Part shown: positions 11,837 to 25,800 of the stretch, one piece after another
Position numbering within the stretch: position 1 is the first letter of the stretch
How the letters are laid out: each line of letters begins with the position of its first letter
Notes under the pieces: model-generated
What the model saw: the letters and a program-made list of their open reading frames with translations, nothing else
Database searches by the model: none
What the model was told of the DNA's origin: nothing
Translations under genes and position numbers: made by a program
NCBI GenBank assembly: GCA_025504975.1
Contig: JANUWI010000013.1
Coordinates: forward strand, 372,001 to 436,000
Direction of reading: 5' to 3'
Origin: Plenodomus lindquistii
Taxonomy: Eukaryota; Ascomycota; Dothideomycetes; Pleosporales; Leptosphaeriaceae
Length of the DNA stretch: 64,000 bases

Positions 11837-12655
11837 GGCGGCGAGGCGGCGCGCGGGAGCACGTCGAGCGCTGCGGCAGAGGAGTTGCGGAGGCGGAGCG
11901 GTCCGAATTGGGGGCTGGCCCTCAAGGCGACGGCAGCAGCGTGCGATCCAATAGCGCCAATGCAGCAGTCACGGTATGGCAGCAGGCTCGCAGTGACGGG
12001 ACGGGGGGCGGGGCGGGGCGGCGATGCTCAGGCCGGCATGGAGAGAGAGCGCGTGGTGCTGTTGGTGGTGCTGGTGCTGATGCTGATGCTGGTGCTGGTG
12101 CTGGTGCTGGTGCTGGTGCTGGTGCTGGTGCTGGTGCTGTTGCTGGACCAGAGGGCTACTCTAGTGCTGGCGTCGTGGGTGTGCTGCACGGGGTCGACGA
12201 CGCGGGAGCTTGGACGAGGGGTGCGACGGCCGCTGGGGGGCGCTGAGAATCGAATCACGTGGTGGCGGGCGTTGCAGACGGGCAGGCGAGCAATAGCGTC
12301 GAGAAGAGCGAGGACAGGATGATGCGCGGTCCAACGTTCAGAATGCCAACTCAGGGCCCCCGACAGACAGCGTGATGGACAGCGGTTAGTCCAAGATTCG
12401 CACTAGCCGTACCCGTAGCGAAACGCCTGCGCCCGTGCGCCCGATGATGAAGGACCACCCCGCCGTGCACCCGCCACAGCACACACGCTGCAGCTGCAGC
12501 GGCGACGAGACAGACGGGGTGGGCGAGAGGGCAATGCGGTAGAGCTGACACCAGCAACGTAGAGAGAGACGGTGCTCCACAGGCTGCTCAGTCGTGATAT
12601 GATCTGATTAGTCACCCTACCTACATACTGTGTGCACAACACCCAGCGAGCCACC
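11837..12655. other. Bidirectional promoter region RTS1/TFIIIC subunit
   Basis: The two flanking genes start at 11836 (-) and 12656 (+) and diverge. The 819-bp spacer contains a GGTGCT microsatellite and no supported gene. It should hold both 5' UTRs and promoters. Confidence 0.6.
12056..12147 (+). repeat. GGTGCT hexanucleotide microsatellite
   Basis: About 15 units of (G/T)GTGCT with a few GAT variants form a near-perfect array between two divergent core genes. The frames across it would encode long Leu/Val or Gly/Ala runs, which I regard as artefacts of the repeat. Confidence 0.9.
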
Positions 12656-14798
12656 ATGAGCGGCGAGAGTGACCAGACTGAGACTGCGCCGTGGCTGCCC
12701 ATCCCCTCACGCGCCATCTCCGTCGTCGAGCACCCGTGCATCATCAAAAACGTTGACAAGGGCATTGCCTCACTAGGCGGGCCAACCAAATTGAGCAAGG
12801 TCAGCTGGAGTTTGGACAGCTCGTCGTGTGCCACACTGCATGGCTAACAAGCTGTACAGGGCCTGCGGTCTCGCCTGGAAACCACCACTAACGCAGACGG
12901 GGATGATGAGCTCAAGAAACTCATTTCAGTGTCTCTGCGACCAGACGACCCCTTCGCTAAGCGGCTACTATCCACTCCTGTGCGGACCAACAACCTCCTC
13001 TTCAAGGTGACGGTGCCTAAACGAACAGGACGAAAACGAAAACGGGGCTCATCCGGCCCATTCTTGACCGAAGATGAGATTGAAGCAGCCGGTCATCAGC
13101 ACTCTACCACCAGCCACTCTACTTCCACCAAGGGCAGTTACGTAGATGCTTCGACTGTATTCCGATCTCTCCAAGACAATGCGTCAACTTACAGAGTTGC
13201 TCTTGCCGGCATCGTGGACGAGACTCATAGATTTCGAAGTAGGTAATGAGACCAGAGGTAATCACCTTAATGCTAACTCGCCAGGTATGCCTGATATGCA
13301 GTATGCAGCTTCACGCAATGACACCATGGTTGAGCTTCGAGAGCACGTCTTACCAAAGACATGTAAGCGGAACCAATCAGCTTCTGATGCTGCTACTGAC
13401 TCTTCTTACAGACAGCCAGTTGAAAAAGTACAATCCAAACACAAAAGCTGGTGCAGACCTCACAAAGAGCATTGGGCCCTCTGCGGAATTCCTACAAATG
13501 CCAATCGCCTTCAACTATCGGTACGCATAGGGTCCAGGTACTATCCATATTTGCTGACTGTTGGTAGATTCCAACAAAACACATTTGTAAAGTACACTGA
13601 TCGAGGGGTTGTCAACCTGCAAAGAAGCATAGCATTCAATGCCTACACCATCGTCAAACCAACCGACGAGGCAGTTCCAACTGGTCCTAAATCTACCTTG
13701 CCACCGGAAGATTCTCTCACTCCCTATCTGCAGACGCTGATCAAACAAATCAAAGCCGAGCTTGTCCAGAGACCCATCATAACACGACATCTACTCTACA
13801 ACAAACTTGGATGGGATAAGCGTACCAAGTTGAGACAAGCAGCTGTGTATTGCGGGTATTTCTTTGAAAGTGGACCGTGGCGCGAGGCTTTGATCCGCTG
13901 GGGTGTGGACCCTCGTAAGGATCCTGCCTTTCGCAGATATCAGACGGTATCATTTCTGTCCTACCTCAAATCAGGCAAGCCCAGGCACAACAAGACGTTC
14001 GATCAGCATGTGTATGCCCTTAGCAAGATGTCCAAAGAGGAATTAGAGAGGGAGCACATCTTCGATGGTACGACTGTCTCTCAGACGGGTAATCTGTTCC
14101 AATTCTGCGACATCGAAGATCCATTGATTAAGAAGATCCTGGCTACCAAAGACATCAGAACGACATGCGCGCCGACCTTTCAGGGCTGGTACCACGTTGG
14201 TACTTGGGCAAAAGCGACTGTCATTCTCAAGGACAAGATGAACGCAATCCTGGCCGGGGAGACACCAGATGATACCATTTATCAGCGCATCATCACATGG
14301 CCTGAACTTTGGGAAGATCAAGACATAGCCGCCAAGTACAGAGAAGAAATCAAGGATCGTGGGCTGCACCAGGAGAAGAAAAGAGAGCACGACGTCATGC
14401 ACAACGTGCGATGGGCAGCGAGAAATCCAAGATATGCCTTTGAAAAGATGGAGACATTGAGTGAACCGGCACGTGAAAATCCTGATGATGGAGCTGCAGA
14501 GGGCATTGAGGACACGGAAGAGCCAGATGTGCCAGAAGACCTTACTGAGGCACCTGTCACAGCCGACACCATCCTCGACGAAGATAGTGGAGATTTAGAG
14601 GATGAGGATGAAGAGGGTGAAGAGGATGAGGACGATGAAGGAGACAATGTCCGGAATCTGGACAACGAGGGGGATGATCAGGACGATGACCCAGACGGTG
14701 AATGGGAGGCTGACGACGACGACGACGATCTCCCTCTGATGGCGAGCCGCGCAGTCTCTGAAGGTCCAACTCCATTCGGTGGCCTTTATAGAGTCTGA
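12656..14798 (+). CDS. TFIIIC subunit 5-like (Sfc1/Tfc1, tau95)
   Basis: Exons 12656-12799, 12860-13238, 13285-13362, 13412-13520 and 13568-14798 give 646 residues. TFIIIC binds the internal A and B boxes of tRNA genes to recruit TFIIIB and RNA polymerase III; this subunit contacts the A box. The start MSGESDQTETAPWLPIPSR sits in a strong context (CCACCATGA). Recognisable stretches are the N-terminal dimerisation half (HPCIIKNVDKGIASLGG), the central MPDMQY, and the C-terminal DNA-binding half (GTWAKATVILKDK, WAARNPRYAFEKMETL). The C-terminus is a long acidic Asp/Glu tail, a known trait of this family. The final motif PFGGLYRV is intact. Confidence 0.9.
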
Positions 14799-15223
14799 TG
14801 GTGCCTAATGATAGAGCAGTGTCACAAGGGAAGGACTCGCAAAGTATTAGTCCCTCAGACAGTACCTACTAGATAATCAGGCTGCGCATGCTTGCGGTTA
14901 GATCGACCATCGTGTATGGAGTGAACCTCGTCAAGGTATTGACTTCTCCCTTTTCGCACTGTACAAACATCTTTTGCTCTCGACCAAACCGACTGGGGAC
15001 TCTACCGAAGGGTATGTCGTCAGTGCCAGGAACGCGAGTGACCCACTTTTCCGCACTTGGCATGGGCGCAACTCGGATCCTGAGCTTTCGTTTTCGACAA
15101 CCTCACCCCGAAGTCACACCACCCTCCACCGCCGTCCGACAACCACACAGCCGGCTACGCACGCCCAGTAGCCTTCCAAACCACCCCCGGAGCTCTCCAC
15201 CAGCTAATTGACGAAGACGCACC
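14799..15223. other. Intergenic, promoter of COX6 homologue
   Basis: There are 425 bp between the TFIIIC subunit stop and the COX6-like ATG. No gene is supported. The last 100 bp are rich in CCACC/CACC pyrimidine tracts, as in many fungal 5' UTRs. Confidence 0.5.
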
Positions 15224-16050
15224 ATGTCCTTTGTCCGCGCTACCTCAGTCGTCAGCCGCGTGGGCGTGCGAGCCCCGGCCTACCGAGCAACTCCCGTTGC
15301 ATGGAACGTCCAGCGCGCTGCTTTCTCGCAGTCTGCTGTCCGGAAGAGCGACGATGCGCACGCTGAGGAGACGTTTGAGGAGTTCACGGCCAGGTATGAC
15401 ACGTCTGTGGAGGGGTGTGGGGTGCGGGCTAGGGAAGGAGATGGCCAAAGACGACGGGCAGCCATTGGGTTTCGAAAAGCGTGCGAAGAGCTGCATCGCT
15501 AACGTTTGTTACCACTATACAGATATGAGAAGGAGTTTGAGAAGGTCAACGATGTTTTCGAGCTTCAGGTACGTCTATCGCACCTGATTGGGGGGTTCAC
15601 CGGCATCCCCCGAGGCATGTGGAATGCTGTGCTGGAAGATTAGGAATGAAGGGCCACCAGCTGACAAGTGGGCAGCGAAACCTGAACAACTGCTTCGCCT
15701 ACGATCTCGTCCCATCGGCATCCGTCATCACCGCCGCGCTTCGCGCTGCCAGGCGTGTCAACGACTTCCCCTCGGCAGTCCGTGTCTTCGAGGGTACGTT
15801 TCCTGCCCATTCATACGTGCATGCGCCATGAGCCATCTTGCGCTGATTTTCAAGATGGGCAAAACATGCCCATGCGCCCCATGAATTGCGTGCAGCCATT
15901 GAGGAGTCACGAGTTACTAACCATCCCACAGGTATCAAATTCAAGGTTGAGAACAAGGGCCAGTACGCAGAGTACCTCCAGGAACTCGAGCCAATACGCG
16001 AGGAGCTCGGCATCCCCCTCAAGGAGGCTCTGTACCCCGAACAGAAGTAA
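15224..16050 (+). CDS. COX6: Cytochrome c oxidase subunit VI (mammalian Va)
   Basis: Exons 15224-15393, 15523-15568, 15676-15793 and 15932-16050 give 150 residues. It is a nuclear-encoded peripheral subunit on the matrix side of respiratory complex IV. The first ~35 residues (Arg/Ser/Ala-rich, no acids) form a mitochondrial presequence. The mature part contains ETFEEFTARYEKEFEKVNDV and NCFAYDLVPSASVITAALRA, then RRVNDFPSAVRVFEGIKFKV, all hallmarks of the family. The ending ELGIPLKEALYPEQK is likewise conserved. Length matches fungal Cox6 well. Confidence 0.95.
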
Positions 16051-16864
16051 ATGGTTTCGCTGGCACGCCCACGCTACCCCGCGTTTGTTTTCCTTCAGAT
16101 ATTGAACATGATCGAGCATGGAAGCGCTCATACAAATGCCGACATTTCGATCACCTAGCCTGTTGGTTGCATGATGCGGAGAGCGTGGTGTATTACTAAG
16201 TGACAGTGATAGTGATAGTTCGTGTGTGGCTTTGTGATAGATGGACGGTATCCCGCTGAGTAGATGTACAGATTTCCTTGATTTTGGAACCGTGACTTTT
16301 GAACGTGCAACATTCCGCAGTCGGTTGAGATTGTGCATATGTAGATTGATGTGGGCTGAATGAGTGCGATGATGGTGTCCAGCCACTGAGATATCACGGA
16401 GTCTCGCTAACGCCGACGACGCTAGCGGCCGAGCTGAGGAAGGCACGACCCTCGCGTGTGGCCAATCAGATGCTAGCGCAAAGGCGCTCAGGGTTTTGGG
16501 CTTCCCCGTCGTTCGTCGCCCAGTGTGCTTGCAGAAGCTCCAGTCGCGAAACCGAGCCAGCGCTATACTGCTGGACGCGACCTGCACCCACAACCACCAC
16601 ACCCTTTCTTGTCGCCTAACGATTGTAATGACCCTCTTGGCCTAGGAGCCGCTGCTGTCCTTTTCGAACTCACCTTAATTGCACCCGTCGCCCTGCTCGT
16701 CACCCTACTCGCAAACCATCGCCGCTGCCGACGAAGCGAATGCGCCTGCCACCAAGCTCCCTGCCCACACGACAATCTGGATAGACACGCAGGCACACGA
16801 GACAGCCTGGAGGGGCGCTGAGGAGCGAGGCCAGCAGCGACGCGCTGCATCCGCCACGGCCATC
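16051..16864. other. Intergenic, TRA1 5' region
   Basis: There are 814 bp between COX6 and TRA1, both on the plus strand. It should hold the COX6 3' UTR, then the promoter and long 5' UTR of TRA1. No supported gene was seen on either strand. Confidence 0.5.
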
Positions 16865-19800
16865 ATGGCGACTCACAACTTCGAGGCCATGGCCTCGAAG
16901 CTTGATGACTCCAGCACTGGTACAGCACACGGCGAAGATGCGCCCTGCACCCATACACGGGCGCGCAAACAGACCAAGCAGGATGACGGCTGACTGGCGT
17001 AGATGTTCGAACCAAACTGGCCCATGCAATGGACATCCGGGACAACATCGAGAGCTACTGTCAAGGCCAGCAGTATGCCCTCTTCCTCAACCACATGGTG
17101 CCCGTTTTCCTCAAGATCCTGGATGGCAATCCAGTCTTCATATCGACATCACCAGAACATGTGAGCGCAGCCACACCTTGCGACTGCAGCCTAGCCCGGT
17201 TGTCTGACTTGACTACAGCGAATACGGAATTACGTTCTCGAGACCCTGCACCGGCTGCCCATGAACCCGACCGAGGCCATCGAACCCCACGCCGCCAAGA
17301 TTGTGGACAAGCTCATGAGCCTGGTCAAGCTGGAGAACGAGGACAATGCCGTCTTGTGCATGAAGACCATCATGGACTTCCAGCGCCATCAGACCAAAGC
17401 GCTCGCGGATCGCGTCCAGCCATTCTTGGATCTGATTCAGGAAATGTTCGAGACCATGGAACAGGCAGTGCACGACACCTTCGACAGCAACACGGCTGCG
17501 CCAGCCTCGCAGGGCGTACCGTCGACCCCGAACACGCACCAGTACTCTCAGTCTCCGCGACCGAGTTCGCCGGCAACCGCACTCACATCCGGTCCAGCAA
17601 GCGATATGGGGTCGGAACACCAGCAGACGCGCATGCTGCTGAAGGGGATGCAGTCGTTCAAAGTCCTCGCCGAGTGCCCCATCATAGTAGTATCCTTGTT
17701 CCAGGCGTATAGGAACTGCGTGAACAAGAACGTAAAACTTTTTGTACCCCTGATCAAGAACGTCCTGTTGCTTCAGGCAAAGCCACAAGAGAAGGCGCAC
17801 GAAGAGGCCAAGGAGCAGGGCAAGATCTTTACGGGAGTCAGCAAGGACATTCGAAACCGTGCGGCCTTTGGCGACTTCATCACCGCACAGGTCAAGACCA
17901 TGAGTTTCCTGGCTTATCTGCTTAGAGTGTACGCAAACCAGCTGAACGACTTCCTGCCCACGCTTCCGGATATTGTAGTGCGACTGCTGAAGGACTGCCC
18001 ACGAGAGAAATCTGGGGCGCGTAAAGAGCTTCTGGTTGCTATTAGGCACATCATCAACTTCAACTTCCGCAAGATCTTTCTCAAGAAGATTGACGAACTC
18101 CTCGACGAACGAACTCTGATTGGAGACGGCCTTACAGTGTACGAGACGATGCGACCGCTGGCTTACAGCATGCTTGCTGATCTGATACATCATTTGCGCG
18201 ACTCGCTCTCCAAGGAACAAATTCGACGGACCGTGGAGGTCTATACTAAGAACCTACACGACACTTTCCCGGGAACCAGCTTTCAGACTATGAGCGCCAA
18301 GCTCTTGCTAAACATGGCAGAGTGCATTGCGAAGTTGGAGCCAAAGGAGGATGCTCGTTACTTCCTGATCATGATATTGAATGCGATCGGAGACAAGTTT
18401 GCAGCCATGAATCGCCAATACCACAACGCAGTCAAGCTTTCAGCACAGTACAGTCAGCCTTCCATCGAAGCCATTGACGAGAACCACATGGCTGTCCAGG
18501 AACACCCCCCGGACTGGGACGAGATCGACATCTTCAATGCCACACCAATAAAGACTTCCAACCCGCGGGATAGGAGCTCCGACCCGATTGCGGACAACAA
18601 GTTCTTGTTCAAGAACTTGCTCCATGGCCTCAAAAACCTGTTCTACCAACTGAGGGCGTGCAATCCGGCGAAGATCAAGGAGGAAATAGATGTGGCGAAT
18701 GCATCTGCCAACTGGCATGAGGTGTCCTTTGGCTACAACGCAGAAGAGGTGGAAGTCCTCATCAAGCTTTTCAGAGAAGGCGCAAAGGTGTTCCGCTATT
18801 ACGGATCCGAGAAGCTTCCTGAGACGCAAGGCTTGTCACCAGGCGATTACATGGGCAACCAGCACATGATGTCGAGCGGCAAAGAGGAGAAGGAGCTTTT
18901 GGAGACATTTGCGACTGTCTTCCACCATATTGATCCGGCCACATTCCACGAAGTGTTTTCATCAGAGATACCCCATTTGTACGATATGATGTTCGACCAT
19001 CCAGCATTGCTCCACGTTCCACAGTTTCTTCTTGCTTCGGAAGCAACATCGCCTAGCTTTTCCGGCATGTTGCTACAATTTCTCATGGACCGGATCGAGG
19101 AAGTCGGCACAGCAGATGTCAAGAAGTCATCAATATTATTGCGGCTCTTCAAGCTTTCATTCATGGCTGTCACTCTCTTCTCCGCACAGAACGAGCAGGT
19201 GCTCTTACCACATGTCAGCAAAATAATTACAAAGTCGATACAACTTTCAACAACAGCCGAGGAGCCAATGAACTACTTCCTGTTACTCCGATCATTGTTC
19301 CGTAGCATAGGCGGCGGCCGGTTTGAACATCTGTACAAGGAAATCCTTCCACTCCTCGAGATGCTTCTGGACGTACTGAATAATTTGCTTCTCACTGCAC
19401 GCAAACCCGCGGAACGAGACCTCTTCGTTGAGCTGTCTCTCACAGTGCCAGCGCGACTGAGTAACCTACTCCCCCACCTCAGCTACCTCATGCGACCATT
19501 GGTGGTGGCATTGCGTGCAGGATCAGATCTCGTTGGACAAGGGTTGCGGACGCTGGAGCTTTGTGTCGACAATCTTACTGCGGACTATTTGGACCCGATC
19601 ATGGCGCCAGTCATTAATGAATTGATGGCCGCCTTATGGGAACACCTCAAACCTAACCCTTACAGCCACTTTCATGCCCATACGACTATGCGCATTTTGG
19701 GCAAGCTTGGTGGACGCAACAGGAAGTTCATCACTGGACCTCCTGAGCTCGACTTCAAGCCCTACTCAGACGATCAGTCGTCTATCGACATTCGGCTCAT

Positions 19801-22800
19801 TGGTTCCACGAAGGATCGCGCGTTTCCTGCAGACATTGGTATCGATACTGCCATTGCCAAACTCCACGAGGTACCCAAGCTGCCAGCAGCGAAGAAGTCG
19901 GACGTGTTCCATAAGCAGCAGGCGTTTCGCCTCATTGCGGCTCACACCAAGCTCATGGTCGGATTCGATAGCTTACCAGAAGACTTTGCGCAGCTCGTAC
20001 GGTTACAAGCCACAGACCTCTGTGCGAAGAAGTTCGATGCTGGAGTAGACATTCTTACGGCGACTCAACGAGAGAAGTCTGTCACCAAGAAGGGGGTCGA
20101 GCAGGATACGCTGAAGAAGTTGCTGAAAGCCTCTATATTCGCTGTGTCAATACCGGACCTGAAGGCGGATGCGGAGGCGTTCGTGGCTAATCTTGCGCGG
20201 CACTTTGTTCTACTTGAACTTGGGACGCAATTCGCAACGCTGAAGCACAAGAACAAGCCGTTCGATGTTCATTCGGGCGAAGGACCAGTGGTCATTGAAA
20301 GCGATGTCATCTCTGAGGCCATTGGCGAGTCACTCGCGTCAGAACACGGTGCTGTGCGGGACGCAGCTGAGCAAACCATAATGACCATGCGGGACGCTGT
20401 GAAGGCGATCTTCGGTAACGACACAAACCTCGACAAATTCGCATTCTTCAATGAGCTTTCTAGTACATTCTGCCACCACTGCCACGCCGAGGACTGGTTC
20501 ATGAAGTCTGGCGGAACACGAGGTATCGAGATTATGATCAAGCAGCTGGGCCTCCCTCAATCATGGATGGTGGCTCGCCATTTTCAACTCATCCAAGCTC
20601 TCAACTTCGTGATGAAGGATATGCCTGTCGATCTCGACTCAAAGACACGCATCAAGGCTGAGGGTCTTATCGAAGATCTGATTCGACTGTGTCACAAGAA
20701 GACAACGAAGGAGGAGTTCGACAAGGGTAACAACATAACTCTGCGACTTTGTGGACAGCTAGTTGGTGACCTTTCACACATGAACAAGAGTGTGCGAGAG
20801 GCAACACAAAAGGCCTTCCAGGTCTTGTCTCAAGTCACTGAATTGGAGGTCAGCGAATTGATCACGCCGGTCAAGGACAGGCTGATTGTGCCGATCTGGA
20901 CAAAACCTCTTCGGGCTCTACCTTTCGGTATCCAAATCGCCTACATTGATGCCATCACATTCTGTCTGAAGCTGAAGAATAACATTCTCGAATTCAACGA
21001 TCAGCTCACGAGGCTGCTCATGGAATCGCTAGCTTTAGCAGACGCAGATGATGAAGGTCTTGCTCAAAAGCCGTTCGAGCAACGCAATGCGGAACACATC
21101 ATCAACCTGCGAGTCGCTTGCATTCGGCTCTTGTCCACCGCGCAGAGCTTCCCGGAATTTAGCACAACACCGCCGAACCAGACCTTCCTTCGGATCATTG
21201 CAGTTTTTTTCAAGTGTCTTTATTCGAAATCGCCAGAAGTCATCGACGCCGCCAATATCGGCTTGTCTGGTGTGATATCCGCCACAAACAAGCTTCCCAA
21301 GGATGTTCTTCAGAGTGGTCTTCGGCCAATCTTGGTGAATTTGCAAGATCCGCGCAAGCTATCAGTGGAGAATCTAGATGGTCTCGCCCGTCTCTTGAAG
21401 CTACTCACCAATTACTTCAAGGTGGAGATCGGTACTCGCCTTTTGGATCACTTGAAGAGCATTGCAGACCAGAATAGTTTGCAGAAGATATCTTTCACGA
21501 TGGTGGAACAGAATCCGAAGATGAAGATCGTGACTGGCATCTTCAATATCTTTCATCTGTTGCCACCTGCGGCTAGCACCTTCCTTAAGCAGATCATTGA
21601 GAAGGTTATTGAACTCGAGACGGCACTACGAAGGACGCATTACAGTCCGTTCCGGGAGCCACTAATCAAGTATCTGTGCATGTACCCCAAGGAGTCATGG
21701 GACTACTTTGCACCCAATCTCAAGGATCAGACCCAAGGCCGCTTCTTCGCCCAGCTTCTCGAGAACGAAGCGAGCGCGGCTCTCCGCAAGCAACTCATGG
21801 AAGATGTTCCTGGATTCTTGAGCGCGATGAACCCCGAAGGGACTGATAAGGAGAAGTGCCAGGCGCAGATCAACGCGATTCACATCGCATACGCACTCAG
21901 CCAGTTCGACGATACCAGTAAATGGCTGGTGACAAACAAGGATCTGCGCAAGGGACTCTTGGACGCTGCCCGATCCTTGGAACAGATGCTTCGCAAGAAT
22001 AGTATCGACTCCGAGCTTCGATTAGCTGCTGAACAAGCTGGCGACCAGATCATGATCATCTTCACAACTTATCTCAAGCACGAGCCAAGCAACCTTGATT
22101 TTTTCTTTGAGCTTGTCGACGCTGTCACGGCCGAGGACCTGAAAGCCTCTCCGCGTCTGTTCGACTTTATATACCAGGAGATTGTTTCGAGCGAGTCTGC
22201 TGATCATCTGAAGATGCTGGTCAACAGGTGCATCGACCTCTACACGTCGCGCACATCTTCGCAAAAGACCAAGACGTTTATCTTCCGTTATATCGTCAAT
22301 CCCATCTTCGCCATGGATGTCAAGCGCAATTGGGACAGTCTTTTCGACGACAAGTCCAAGGGCACCAAGCTAATGGATAAAACCATGACCGAGACAATCC
22401 ATAACAAGCTCTGGAAGCCACAGGCGCTGACGGATACATCGGAAGAGACTGCCCAGCTCGGCGTTGATCACTCCCGGATGGAGCTGTTACAGCTGACGAC
22501 GCTTCTATTGAAGCATTACTCCGGGATGGTCAACGAGGTCCGCAAAGATGTGATCAAGTTCGCTTGGAACTATATCAAGTTTGAGGACATTATCAACAAG
22601 TACGCGGCCTACGCACTGATCGCCTTCTTCGTTGCTCAGTTCGAAACACCGGTCAAGATCGTCAACCAGGTCTACTCGACGCTGCTCAAAGCACATCAAA
22701 ATGAGGGCCGCTCCTTGGTCATGCAGGCCCTTGAGCTTATGGCCCCAGTCGTCAAGAAGCGCATGGGCGGCGGCGATCCCAAGATGCCGCGATGGATCCA

Positions 22801-25800
22801 CATTCCCCGCAAGATCTTGGCTGAGGAGAGCTCCAACCTACAGCAGCAAATGAGCATCTTCAACTTTATCGTCCGACATCCTGATCTCTTCTACGAAGGC
22901 CGCGAGCACTTGTCGCCGATCATTATCACAGCGCTTTCGAAAATTGCTCAGCCCCCAAATCCGTCGACGGATGCGAAGAAGCTTGCGCTGAACTTGATCA
23001 GTCTCATTCGAAACTGGGAGGAGCGAACAGCGAATGAGGCTGATGGAACGGTCGATCGCAAGTCGGAGTCACCACAGTCGCTCAAAAGGAAAGCTGATGG
23101 CACTCTCGTCAACCCCGGACGGAGTGGATTCGTTGCTTCCGTTGGCATTCGCATGATGTTGATCAAATATCTCATTCAATTCATTGCCTATCTACCGGAA
23201 CGATTCCCCGTGGCGTCTCCTTCGAGGCCAAAAGACCCAGTTGTACTCGTCACGATCCCACCACCGCCATCGGCCGAGATTTGCAAAAAAGCTGTACAGC
23301 TGCTACACGACTTGCTTTCACCCCGACTATGGAGCGATTTGGACCTAGATCTTATGCTCACGAAGAAGATCGAGGAGATTCTTCTGACTGAGATGAAGCA
23401 GGATGATAAGGTCGAGGTGTTCAACAGCAGGATGATCAATACGCTACAGATCGTCAAGGTCATTGTCAATGCCAAACCCGATGAGTGGGTACTGCAGCGC
23501 ATTCCACAGTTCCAGAAGATCCTCGACAAGGCCATCCGGTCTGAGAATGCCGATGTGCAGGCCAGTCTCCACGCGATGGATGAGTCTGACGACGGAACAA
23601 TGAAGCTCAAGCCCATCCTCAAACGTGTGTTGGAAGTCATGCCTGAGCCTGTCACGGACGACGAGGGCAATACGGAGGAGTCGCCATCAACGGAATTTGT
23701 CAACTTCATGGGTGCCGTGGCCACGGAAGCGCTCTCCAATACTTCGCACATCTGCGCCATCAATATCCTCTGGACTCTTTGTCAGAAGCGCCCTGAGGAG
23801 ATAGATCAGCATATCCCACAGGTCATGAAGGCTTTCCAGGGCAAAATGGCTAAGGAACACTTAGCTGGCAATACCGGCACTCCCAGTCAGCCTGTCCCAC
23901 CTGGCATGCGTCCTGATGGCACCAACCCACCAGTCGATCCGCGCGCCTTTGAGGTCGACACTGATCTCGTGCTCAAGACTGTCGACATCCTTGCTGCACG
24001 TATGAACGAGCTTGGCGAGAACCGTAGGCCATATCTCAGTGTGCTTGCGTCTCTTGTGGAGCGGTCGCAAACCAACTCTGTGTGCATGAAGATCCTTGAT
24101 CTGGTCGAGGAATGGATCTTCCGCTCCACTGAGCCTGTGCCTACGCTCAAGGAGAAGACAGCAGTGCTCAGCAAGATGTTGCTCTTCGAACATCGGCAAG
24201 ACACGTCTCTTTTGACGCGTTTCCTGGACCTCGTCATTCGGATTTACGAAGACCCGAAGATTACGCGGAGTGAGCTTACAGTGCGCATGGAGCATGCGTT
24301 CTTGATAGGCACTAGAGCACAGGATGTGGAGATACGAAATCGATACATGACTATCTTTGACAAGAGCTTGAGCCGGACCGCGGCGAGTCGTCTTAGCTAT
24401 GTCCTTGCTTCGCAGAACTGGGACACGCTTTCTGACAGCTACTGGCTGAGCCAAGTGATCCACTTGATGTTCGGCTCGGTCGAGATGAATACGCCTGCAC
24501 AGCTACACGCCGATGATTTCCGTCTTACACAGCCCTCGACTTTGTTTGGATCCTACAGTAGGGATTCTAGGATAGCCGATGTCATTGTCGATGATGAGCT
24601 TGAGAGCCTTGTCAACGGTCATCGTCGCTTCTGCAATCAGCTCGCTGATGTAAAGATCAAGGATATCTTCGAGCCGCTTGGCCACTTGCAACACACCGAC
24701 AGCAACCTCGCACACGACATCTGGATTGCCTTCTTTCCGCTGGCTTGGACTGCGCTTACCAAGGACGACCAGAGCGATCTCGAAAAGGGCATGGCGGCGC
24801 TGCTGACGAAAGACTACCACTCTCGCCAACTCGACAAACGACCCAACTGCGTTGCGACTATGCTAGATGCCATTGTGCATGCTCGACCACGAGTAAAGTT
24901 TCCGCCACACATTATGAAATATTTGGCGCAAACCTACAACGCTTGGTACACTGCGGCTGTGTACATGGAAGACTCTGCCATTTCACCAGTCGTTGACGTC
25001 GAGAAGCTGCGCGAGAGTAATCTCGACGCTCTACTGGAGATCTACAGTGGTCTCCAGGAAGACGACTTGTTTTATGGTACCTGGCGCCGTCGCTGCCAAT
25101 TCATAGAGAGTAATGCTGCTCTTTCGTATGAGCAATGCGGTATCTGGGACAAGGCACAACAGATGTATGAGGCAGCACAGATCAAGGCACGTACATCTGT
25201 ACTTCCGTTTTCGACCGGAGAGTACATGCTTTGGGAAGACCACTGGGTCATTTGTGCGCAGAAGCTGCAGCAATGGGAGATTCTTAGCGACTTTGCGAAG
25301 CATGAGAACTTCAACGACTTGTACCTTGAATCGACGTGGAGGGTGTTCGATGCCTGGCAAAACACGGAGACGCGCGAACAGCTTGATGCGACTATCAAGG
25401 CTGTGAGCGACGCGCCGACACCGCGAAGAGTCTTCTTCCAGACCTTCATGTCCTTGCTTAAATTGCACAACAAGCAAGAGTCGCAGCCGGAATTCCATCG
25501 ACTGTGCGATGAGTCGATACAGCTTTCGATTCGCAAGTGGCATCAGCTTCCTCGACGAATCACGCAAGCACATATCCCGCTGCTGCAACACTTTCAGCAA
25601 TTGGTTGAGCTTCACGATGCAAGTGTCATCTGCCAGAGCCTAAGCCAAACTACACAAGTCAATCTCGACGTCAAGTCCCAGGAACTGAAGCTACTGCTTA
25701 GCACATGGCGAGACCGCCTGCCCAACTTCTGGGACGACATCAATGCCTGGCAGGATCTCGTCACTTGGCGACAGCACATCTTCCAGCTCATCAATGGTGT

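Noticed and set aside
12055..12258. Ser/Thr- or Gly/Ala-repeat proteins over the GGTGCT array
   Set aside because: The frames exist only because of the hexamer repeat and lie in the divergent promoter.
17213..18220. Long minus-strand open frame (335 codons) inside TRA1
   Set aside because: It is antisense to strongly conserved TRA1 coding sequence and results from codon bias, as do the other minus frames across 17-28 kb.
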